A stretch of 64,000 nt of DNA from positions 29,160 through 93,159 of the forward strand of contig NZ_QFFN01000006.1 of the NCBI RefSeq assembly GCF_003129925.1, written 5' to 3'. Below are positions 57,263-64,000 of the stretch, piece by piece. The notes below the pieces were generated by a model. That model was not told the origin of the DNA. It worked only from the letters and a program-made list of their open reading frames with translations, and did not search any database. The stretch comes from Bifidobacterium catulorum. GTDB taxonomy: Bacteria > Actinomycetota > Actinomycetes > Actinomycetales > Bifidobacteriaceae. Numbering within the stretch: the stretch's first letter is position 1; every line of letters begins with the position of its first letter. A program made the translations under genes and the position numbers.

Positions 57263-57430
57263 CTACCTGCGTTCACGCCAATCGGCCACAGCCGCATACG
57301 CGAGAACCGCCATATAGGCGACCCAAGCGAACGTAGACGACATTTGACCGGCCAAGACGACGGCTGATGCCGTCGCGATGATGGTGAACCGTGACGAGCC
57401 GCCCTGCGGCCCCTGCGGATTGGTCTTCAT
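57263..57430 (-). CDS. 55-residue membrane protein
   Basis: A short minus-strand gene: ATG at 57430 preceded by GGAAGGAGAAG at ideal distance, stop TAG at 57263. The peptide starts MKTNPQGPQGGSSRF and then has two hydrophobic runs, TIIATASAVVLAGQ and FAWVAYMAVLAYAAVADW, ending WRERR. It likely spans the membrane once or twice. No family recognised. It could be a small superinfection or control protein of the element. Confidence 0.6.
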   Translation of the reverse strand: MKTNPQGPQGGSSRFTIIATASAVVLAGQMSSTFAWVAYMAVLAYAAVADWRERR

Positions 57431-57568
57431 GAGACTTCTCCTTCCTTTTTGTTTCTGGATGTTGGCGAATCACTTCGCCGCCCGTCATCCGAGTTCCACG
57501 TCGGAATCCGAGCCGAGCTCCACTTTAGCCGGTGAGGGCAGAGACCCCATGCAAATCCCCTTGTTTAT

Positions 57569-57694
57569 ATGCCCAAGAACGATCAGACGCAGACGGACCA
57601 TGTCCGGTTTTTCACGAATCCCGGAGCATTCGGCCTGATGATCTACGAGAAATTCCCCGAACGGGATGCCGTCGTGTCCCATCATGGTGGATAA
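57569..57694 (+). CDS. Possible 41-residue ORF
   Basis: The frame from ATG 57569 to TAA 57694 encodes a peptide starting MPKNDQTQTDHVRFFTNPGA and ending SHHGG, with codon use like genes of this genome. There is no clear ribosome binding site, and the minus strand is also open here, so the evidence is thin. The remaining DNA of 57431-57864 contains no other supported gene. Confidence 0.25.
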   Translation: MPKNDQTQTDHVRFFTNPGAFGLMIYEKFPERDAVVSHHGG

Positions 57695-57809
57695 TGGAAG
57701 TGGTGGTAAAGGCAGTTCCACCCATCCGGCATTTTTGAGGGCCTGCACCTAAGACTTTGGTCGGATGGAGCCCAAGCCGCCGGGCCTACCAGCCCGTTTC
57801 TGGATGTTA

Positions 57810-57841
57810 GGGACGAAAGAGTTCTCTCTTCCGTCCCTTTC
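57810..57841. terminator. Terminator at the 3' side of the exonuclease gene
   Basis: GGGACGAAAGAG (57810-57821) pairs with CTCTTCCGTCCC (57826-57837), one mismatch, followed on the plus strand by TTTCTC. It lies between rightward and leftward units. Confidence 0.65.
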
Positions 57842-57864
57842 TCATCAGGAGACTCATCAGAAGA

Positions 57865-58800
57865 TTATTCCCACGTGGGGTCGGGAAGCTCCAATCGCAG
57901 TTGGGTTCTACCATTTTTCTTGTTGCATTTGGTATGCGCCCGGCACACGGCGTGCTCGGGAAGACGGCCGATGTACTTCGCCATGGTTTTGCTGGTGAGG
58001 TATCCAATATGACGACCGTCCAGTCTGACGTGATATGTGGGCTCTCCCGCATGCACGCCGCTAGGGAAGGTGCCCAGATCGATCTCCACCCAGAGATACG
58101 TGAACGCTCCGTAGGAGGATAGGAATTCGGAATTGCCCTGCGCCCCGGAAACCGTGACGCTAGCCCCCGGAGGGAGCGTCTCCCCGTTCGGTTTCGGATT
58201 CTTCGTCTCAGTGTCCTTGTCTTCAAGGAAACGACTCTTCATAAAGGCACCGCTCTTTGCCGCGCGGGTACGTCGGGACCGTTCCGCCAGGGAATCCGTC
58301 CATTCCAGCGGCTCATCGCTGCTTTCCAGACGTTTGTAGCATTGCCATGTCTGGATTGCATCGGACAGCGCGCGATGCTCCTCACGGTCAGCCAGATTCA
58401 GCACACGCAGCAAGTCCAGCAGAGAATGGGATCTATGATCCGAGAAACGATACCGGCTCATTTCCATGGTGTCTATGCGATCATTGAACAACGGCAGCAA
58501 TCCCATACGCATCGCCGCATCATTCAGGCATCGCAGATCATAGTCGATGTTGTGTCCCAGAATGGTCCAGTTCCGCAACCGGTCCAATACCGCGGGCAAT
58601 ACCTTGTCGATGGTCGGTTGCCCCTTCAGCATGTCGTCGGTGATGCCGCTGATGTGGTTGTTGAAGTACGACAACGGAATTCCGGGGTCGATAAGCGACT
58701 CGAACCGATCAACCTCCACATCGCCGTCCATGAACAGGATGCCGATTTCGATGATGTCGTTATCGCCCGTGGTCTCGATATCCAGTGATGCGATACGCAT
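57865..58800 (-). CDS. DEDDh-family 3'-5' exonuclease (DnaQ-like) with extra C-terminal domain
   Basis: A 311-residue protein. Residues 1-165 form the DnaQ exonuclease: motif I SLDIETTG, motif II GHNIDYDLRCLN and motif III EEHRALSDAIQTW. After a charged linker, residues 225-311 form a separate domain (GAFTYLWVEIDLG, YHVRLDGRHIGYLTSKTMAK, then a CRAHTKCNKKNGRTQL segment) that could bind nucleic acid; HIRAN-like is only a guess. The ATG lies one base after the stop of the Type ISP RM gene, whose last codons hold its GAAGGAG site, so the two are translated together. Confidence 0.85.
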   Translation of the reverse strand: MRIASLDIETTGDNDIIEIGILFMDGDVEVDRFESLIDPGIPLSYFNNHISGITDDMLKGQPTIDKVLPAVLDRLRNWTILGHNIDYDLRCLNDAAMRMGLLPLFNDRIDTMEMSRYRFSDHRSHSLLDLLRVLNLADREEHRALSDAIQTWQCYKRLESSDEPLEWTDSLAERSRRTRAAKSGAFMKSRFLEDKDTETKNPKPNGETLPPGASVTVSGAQGNSEFLSSYGAFTYLWVEIDLGTFPSGVHAGEPTYHVRLDGRHIGYLTSKTMAKYIGRLPEHAVCRAHTKCNKKNGRTQLRLELPDPTWE

Positions 58801-58801
58801 G

Positions 58802-61800
58802 CTACTCCTTCTTCCAGGCGGCGGGCCAGTTGGCGGGCTGGGGCAGTTCCTCCAGCGCGGGCAGAGCGTCTACGATGTCGAGGGTTTCCATGCTCACGCG
58901 GATGACCTTTTCCACGAGATCCACGATGTAACGCGGGTCATCGCTGTAGTCGTTCGGGTCGTTGGTGATGCCGCTCTTCTTGTCGGTGGTGACCTTATAC
59001 CTGTCGATGAGCCAGCCGATCGCGCTCTTGCCGTTGACCACGTACTCGTAGGCGCGCAGCGGGATGCCCTCGATGGTCAGGTTCTCCGCCACCTTGAGGA
59101 TGCTGCGGTCAGGCACCTTCCTGCCGGTATCCGGATCCTTGACCTTCTTCGGGTACACCATCTTCTCGGTGCGGCCCGGATTCGTCTTGTCGCCGACCTC
59201 CATGACCGGCCACGGGTCCAGCGACTCGTAGTCGAGATGCAGGTGCGCGAGGGCGCGGCCGGCCTTCATGAACGCCTTGAAGTCCCTGGCCAGCGGGATG
59301 CGCGGCAGCTCCTTCTTCAGGTTGTTTGCGAAGCGTTTGCGGTATTCGGGGCTGTGCAGCACGCCGTACACGTAGTAGAAGATGTCCTCCTTGGTGATCT
59401 TGAGGTTCGGATACGCCTCGCGGAACACTTTCAGGCCGGTGTCAGTGATTGCGTCATGGCGGATGTAACCGTGGCTGTCCACCTCATCCAACGTGAGCGC
59501 GCCGGTGTTGTCGGCCTTCTCGTACCAGTAGAGGGGGAAGCACTGACCGTGATGGTTCAGTTCAAGGTCGGGCACGCAATCGCTGATGAACGGCCCCCGC
59601 TCGCCCATGATGATTTCCAGATTCGATGCATCCGGATACGGGAACAACTTAAGTTGCTGGAATACACGTTGGTTCAAAAGTTTGTCGAAATATACATTTT
59701 GCTTGCAGAACGGTCTGTATTGCGCCACTCGTAGACATGGTTCGTTGAAACTTGCCAAGACACCTCTGGCACAGCTGGACTCCAATGAAGATGACCACTT
59801 GATAGCCTGATTGGAATAGTCAGGTTGATACTCTTTCCAACCACCGGCATGAGCACAATCATGGACAGCCTGATTATATGTGTCAATCAAACGATTAACA
59901 CATACTGAGAGGCTGCTTCTACTGAAGTTGTATACCCAAGCATCACGATTGGTATTCAGACCAAGCGAGTACGTACAGAACATTCCTTCAGGTTGCTTAT
60001 ATTTTTCAATGGCCACTGGTATGAAGGTAGTGTAGCTGTCGTCGCGTTGGTCAAGCCAGTCGCCATGCTTGTCCGGGGTGAGTTCGACCCAATCAGGATC
60101 GGTTTCCACCGTGTCCTTGAGGATGTCGAGTTTCTGCTGGCGGTTCAGGTAGTCGCCGATGTCCCGGTAGTGGATGGCGCCGTGTTCGTTGGATGCGGGG
60201 TTCTTGACGAGCATGGTGATGGCGATGGTCGCACGGGAGCCGGAATCGAAGATCTTGCCTCCCTCACGACGTGACTCCTCGCCTTGCGTACGCTGGTTGC
60301 CACGCAGGTTGTATACATAGATGCTGTTGAACTCCCTGGCAAAACAGCGTCGTACACCAGCACCGGAAGCGCTAGTAATCCATCCTCCATTGGAGACGAA
60401 GCAGACGATGCCGGAGTCGCCGATGCGGTCGGACGCCCAGCGAAACGCGCGGATGTAGTGATCGTAGAGGGTGCGGATGCTTGTGGCAGTCGTTCCGACG
60501 GTGTACGTTTCTTCGATTCGACTGTCCAGAGTTCGATAAGACGTGTTCTGGTTGCCCGATCCCTCGCTGTCGCCGGCACGATACGGCGGGTTGCCGACGA
60601 TGACCTTGATCGGCAGCGCCTTCTGCTCGCGCACGCGTGCGGTGTTCTCGGTGAACACGCTGTCGTCCATCGTGTCACCGTCCTCGTGCATCTGGAATGT
60701 GTCGGTCAACAACGCGCCGGGGAATGGCTGGTAGTCGCCCCCGATGCGCTTGTGGTACGACTGTTCGATGTTGATGTCCATGATCGTCGCGGCCAGCGGG
60801 ACGATCTCATTGGAATGCAGGTCGTGCGCGTACTTGTACGGCAGATCCGACGCATCAATCAGCGTCTCGTCCTCGATGAGACGGCAGATGTACGTGCCGG
60901 TGCCGGCGAACCCGTCCAGCACATGCACGCCGCGCGAACCCAATGACTGGCCGAACTCGCGTTCGAGCGCACGCTGGACCATGTGCAATTGCGCGTCGAC
61001 GACCTCGACGGGCGTGTAGACGATGCCGAGGCTGTCGGCGGTGTCTTTGAACGCCTTGGTGAAGAACTCGTTGTAGATCTCCTTGATGAGGTTCTGCTTG
61101 GCGACGTCCGTCTCCAACTGGCTCGCGGACAGGCGCACCGACCCGTACAGGTCACGCAGGGTCGGGTTGTCGCCCAGACTGGGCAGACCAGCCTCGTACA
61201 GCGCAGCCATGGTGCGGTCAAGGCCCTGGACGATGGGGTTGTGGTCAATGACCTCCTTGTTGGTGAACAGGGTCTGGAAGATCGGCTTGGTGACCTCATG
61301 CTGCGCGAGCACGGCGATCGCGTCGGTCTCCGAATAGCCGGGGTTGAGACTGTCCTTCAGACCATCCACGAACCCGAGGAACGCTTCACGCGCGGGACCG
61401 GGCTGGTCAACGAGCTGGTAGATGGCTTCGGCACGTTTGCTGGTGATGGCGGCGATGTCATCGGTCCATTCGCCCCAGTAGATCTTCGTGCCGCATTTGC
61501 GCACGATCTGCGCGTTGATGGCCTTCGCCATCTCGCCCAGCTCGAAATCCAGCTCCGGCTGGAAGTTCTCGCCGCTGTTCGGATCGTCGCCTTCGTCAGG
61601 TTCTCCGTTGCCGTTGTTCTCCGGCGGATTATCCCCGCCGCCCACAGTACCGGGTTTTCTGGTGGATCGCCTGCGTTTGCGTAGTTTGGACTCGTCCAAC
61701 ACCTCGACCTCGATGATGCGCTTCAACGAATCCTCGTCGCCCAATGCGGCGGCGTTGATGATCGCGTCCAACCGTTCGTCGTGGCTCCTGAGGGCGCGCA

Positions 61801-63700
61801 CGACCTGCCAGACGACCTCGTAGACTCCCGAAGAGAGAATCGTGTCCGGGTCCGCGCCCATCGGGATGACGACCGGGATGATGATGTACCCGTATTCCTT
61901 GCCGGGCGCTTTGCGCATGACGCGGCCCACCGATTGGATGATGTCCACTCGGCTGCGGCGCGCGTTCAGGTAGATCACCGCGTCCAGGTCGGGCACGTCG
62001 ATGCCCTCGGCGAGACAACGCGCGTTCGAGAGGATATGGCACTCGTTGTCCGCGGTGTCGGCGGCCAGCCAGTCGAGCTTGCCGCGGCGGGTGGCGGCAT
62101 CCATGCCGCCGTCCACATGGTCGATCTCCACCTGCACCTCACGGCCGGCGGCGATCATCCGACGGTTCGCGTCCGTGTCCTCAAGATTGCGCGTGTAGTC
62201 GTCGATGACCGTACGGAACCGCGAGGTCAACGCCTTGGAATCCTTGATGGACGCGGCGAACGCGATCGCATGATGCAATACGCGTTTGGCGTCGTCCGGC
62301 CCGGTCTCGGCGGCATGCCGGCCACGGTTGACCAGTTCGGCCATGCTTTTCGCATGACGGCGGTCGAACAGGGCCTTCCAGCAGCCCACGAACTTGGCCG
62401 CGTCGTCCAGCGGGATCGCGGAGTCCTTCGCGCCATACTGTTTCTGCATGGCCGAGCCCATCATGTCCTCGGCGACCTGCATGACCACGATCTTGTAGTC
62501 CGTGAGCAGTCCCAACGCGACGGCCCTGCCGAAACTCAATCGGTACGCGATGCGGCCGTACACCTTCTCGTCGTCCATGCTGGCGATCTCGATCGCACCC
62601 TCTTTGGCCTTGTTCTTCGCGCCCTCGCCGTAGATGCGGGGCGTGGCAGTCATGTACAGGCGCTTGTCGCTGTGGATGAAGTCCGCGTCGTGGATCTTCT
62701 GGAACGCGGCCTCCCCGTCCATCACGCCGGTAGTTCGGTGCGCCTCGTCGCAGATGGTCAGGTCGAACGCGGGCAGGCCCAATTGTTGGGCGTCGTGGAT
62801 GACCTGGATCGACTGGTACGTGGAGAACACCACGTTCAACGCGTCCCCACGCGGGCGGAACCGGTTGGCGACCGTCTCCGGGTTCGTGGTCGCGGGGAAC
62901 GGGATGTCCGTCAGCTGGCCGTAGGACTCCCGGTCGGCCTTGCCCAGCTTGCTGGCCTTGCCGTCCGAACACACCACATACACGTTGATGCGGCAGCGCG
63001 TCTGGTTCACCCAATCACGCATCGACTGCGACACCAACGAAATCGACGGGGCCAAAAACAGCACCGTGCCGCCCGCCCCCACCTGCTCCTCCACGAGACG
63101 CAGCGAGGTCAGCGTCTTGCCGGTGCCGCACGCCATCACCAGCGAACAGCGGTCATGGTCGGCCAATTCCGTCTTCACCGCGTCGATCGCCTCGCGCTGG
63201 TGCGGTCGGGGATCATAGGTCACACGATCCCCGGACTCCGATCCGTCGATGAACGCGCCCCAGTCGAGGTTCGATTCACGCATTGTGTCCAGGTCAAGCC
63301 TCACCAGATCCATGTCGGGGTGCGAGAGCATGAACCGTTCCAGATTCGACGAATACCCGCGCACCGTGTCCGCGATCATGAAATGCCCATACCGATGATC
63401 GGCCTGCGCGGTCATGAAGAACGTGGCCACGTCCGCGTCCGTCAGCTTCGGCTTCGAATAGCATTTCGCCTGGATCGCCCAATACGAGCCGTCCACGTCC
63501 TCGGCCACCAGATCGATGCCCGTGTCCATATGGCCGTCGTTCGTGGGAGCGTCCTCCCACAGCCACACCCGCGTGACACGCTCCACCCACGAGGGATCGT
63601 GTTCGAGGAAGAACTCCACCGCACGCTCGAACCGCGTGCCCTGCTCACGCCTGTCCACCGACTCGGCGACGATGCGCGCGAAAATCTCGTCAATGCCCAT
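58802..63700 (-). CDS. Single-chain Type ISP restriction-modification enzyme
   Basis: A 1632-residue protein joining all activities of a Type I-like RM system in one chain. An N-terminal Mrr-like nuclease has Asp 63 (GIDLVAED) and Gln-X-Lys 79 (WAIQAKCY). An SF2 translocase follows: ACGTGKT (190-196), DEAH (318-321) and SVGRVMRKAPG in motif VI. A gamma-class N6-adenine methyltransferase has the SAM loop LDGFAGTGTYICRL near residue 930 and catalytic NPPY near 1037. The remaining 500 residues would hold the target-recognition domain. Layout and size match LlaGI/LlaBIII. GAGGAGGG precedes ATG 63700. Confidence 0.93.
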   Translation of the reverse strand: MGIDEIFARIVAESVDRREQGTRFERAVEFFLEHDPSWVERVTRVWLWEDAPTNDGHMDTGIDLVAEDVDGSYWAIQAKCYSKPKLTDADVATFFMTAQADHRYGHFMIADTVRGYSSNLERFMLSHPDMDLVRLDLDTMRESNLDWGAFIDGSESGDRVTYDPRPHQREAIDAVKTELADHDRCSLVMACGTGKTLTSLRLVEEQVGAGGTVLFLAPSISLVSQSMRDWVNQTRCRINVYVVCSDGKASKLGKADRESYGQLTDIPFPATTNPETVANRFRPRGDALNVVFSTYQSIQVIHDAQQLGLPAFDLTICDEAHRTTGVMDGEAAFQKIHDADFIHSDKRLYMTATPRIYGEGAKNKAKEGAIEIASMDDEKVYGRIAYRLSFGRAVALGLLTDYKIVVMQVAEDMMGSAMQKQYGAKDSAIPLDDAAKFVGCWKALFDRRHAKSMAELVNRGRHAAETGPDDAKRVLHHAIAFAASIKDSKALTSRFRTVIDDYTRNLEDTDANRRMIAAGREVQVEIDHVDGGMDAATRRGKLDWLAADTADNECHILSNARCLAEGIDVPDLDAVIYLNARRSRVDIIQSVGRVMRKAPGKEYGYIIIPVVIPMGADPDTILSSGVYEVVWQVVRALRSHDERLDAIINAAALGDEDSLKRIIEVEVLDESKLRKRRRSTRKPGTVGGGDNPPENNGNGEPDEGDDPNSGENFQPELDFELGEMAKAINAQIVRKCGTKIYWGEWTDDIAAITSKRAEAIYQLVDQPGPAREAFLGFVDGLKDSLNPGYSETDAIAVLAQHEVTKPIFQTLFTNKEVIDHNPIVQGLDRTMAALYEAGLPSLGDNPTLRDLYGSVRLSASQLETDVAKQNLIKEIYNEFFTKAFKDTADSLGIVYTPVEVVDAQLHMVQRALEREFGQSLGSRGVHVLDGFAGTGTYICRLIEDETLIDASDLPYKYAHDLHSNEIVPLAATIMDINIEQSYHKRIGGDYQPFPGALLTDTFQMHEDGDTMDDSVFTENTARVREQKALPIKVIVGNPPYRAGDSEGSGNQNTSYRTLDSRIEETYTVGTTATSIRTLYDHYIRAFRWASDRIGDSGIVCFVSNGGWITSASGAGVRRCFAREFNSIYVYNLRGNQRTQGEESRREGGKIFDSGSRATIAITMLVKNPASNEHGAIHYRDIGDYLNRQQKLDILKDTVETDPDWVELTPDKHGDWLDQRDDSYTTFIPVAIEKYKQPEGMFCTYSLGLNTNRDAWVYNFSRSSLSVCVNRLIDTYNQAVHDCAHAGGWKEYQPDYSNQAIKWSSSLESSCARGVLASFNEPCLRVAQYRPFCKQNVYFDKLLNQRVFQQLKLFPYPDASNLEIIMGERGPFISDCVPDLELNHHGQCFPLYWYEKADNTGALTLDEVDSHGYIRHDAITDTGLKVFREAYPNLKITKEDIFYYVYGVLHSPEYRKRFANNLKKELPRIPLARDFKAFMKAGRALAHLHLDYESLDPWPVMEVGDKTNPGRTEKMVYPKKVKDPDTGRKVPDRSILKVAENLTIEGIPLRAYEYVVNGKSAIGWLIDRYKVTTDKKSGITNDPNDYSDDPRYIVDLVEKVIRVSMETLDIVDALPALEELPQPANWPAAWKKE

Positions 63701-64000
63701 GGGCCCTCCTCATGCAACCTCCGATATTTGCAAGAATACAGCCGGAGAACGGCAATATGGATATGGACGAACCATGTCGCGAAGGACGGAGAATCGACGG
63801 ATGGATATGATGCGACATGCAGCCGATGCCATCCAACGGCAACCAAAGGATATCCACGGAATCCAACCATGGCGCAGTCCCACAGAAACCGGCATGAACC
63901 CCTACGATTCAATGCATACAGGGAATGTGCTCTGCCTACCGGTGGTAGGTGGGTGGTGTCGTGGCTGGTTTCGGTCGGGTGGTGGTGTGTCGTGGCGTAT
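63701..64000. other. Gene-free end of window upstream of the RM gene
   Basis: No supported gene is seen in these 300 bases. The promoter of the leftward RM-exonuclease operon should lie here. The last 60 bases are strikingly GT-rich on the plus strand (GGTGGTAGGTGGGTGGTGTC) and may begin another feature beyond the window. No copy of the tRNA-Ser 3' end was found here. Confidence 0.5.

Noticed and set aside
57485..57748. An 87-codon minus-strand frame in the mobile element
   Set aside because: GTG start without a ribosome binding site and no recognisable sequence; the opposite strand frame at 57569 is at least as plausible.
63701..64000. Right attachment site of the mobile element
   Set aside because: I found no repeat of the tRNA-Ser 3' end in this stretch or elsewhere downstream in the window; it probably lies beyond 64 kb.

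Overview
The window is a high-GC actinobacterial chromosome segment, most likely from a Bifidobacterium. The reasons are the proteins themselves (bifunctional AdhE, class Ib nrdI/nrdE/nrdF, large MalQ and GlgX, FdxC-DapC pair), a complete S10-spc-alpha ribosomal cluster that runs on to truA and lacks rpsD, the dispersed CTGAGGGG-type intergenic repeat I associate with bifidobacteria, and several genes with an actinobacterial leaderless-start layout. I cannot assign a species.

Layout. 1-5 kb: tail of a Cys/Met-metabolism PLP enzyme, then the class Ib ribonucleotide reductase genes nrdI-nrdE-nrdF behind a promoter with two NrdR-box-like sites; the nrdE-nrdF gap holds a large structured repeat and a 28-codon ORF. 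5-11 kb: small HTH protein, tRNA-Tyr/Thr/Met, rpmG, murB, an amino-acid permease, fdxC-dapC and a HIT protein. 11-16 kb: uronate isomerase with a GPH-type sugar symporter, dinB and tRNA-Ser(GCT). 16-23 kb: CapA-like protein, 2-hydroxyacid dehydrogenase, YigZ, a variant-leucine-rich-repeat protein, malQ and a solitary vsr. 23-33 kb: rplM-rpsI behind a long leader, glgX, adhE behind a Rex-like site, acetolactate decarboxylase, and an AbiEi/DUF559-like protein.

33-49 kb is the ribosomal super-cluster: rpsJ to rpmC-rpsQ, rplN to rplO, secY-adk, infA-rpmJ-rpsM-rpsK-rpoA-rplQ, then truA. Strong intergenic hairpins and internal promoters split it into sub-operons. 49-52.5 kb holds a circularly permuted ATP-grasp/alpha-E protein and its transglutaminase partner, an uncharacterised peptide-ligase-type pair.

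From tRNA-Ser(CGA) at 52.66 kb onward the DNA looks like an integrated mobile element: tyrosine integrase next to the tRNA, an unknown protein, two small excisionase-type HTH proteins, a RepA-like RecA-fold ATPase preceded by iteron-like repeats, a tiny membrane protein, and on the minus strand a 1632-residue single-chain Type ISP restriction-modification enzyme closely coupled to a DEDDh exonuclease. The right end of the element is not reached.

The most notable unexplained signals are a 64-bp palindromic repeat present four times with compensating base changes, the paired hairpins between nrdE and nrdF, and the coupled ISP-RM/exonuclease pair on the element.
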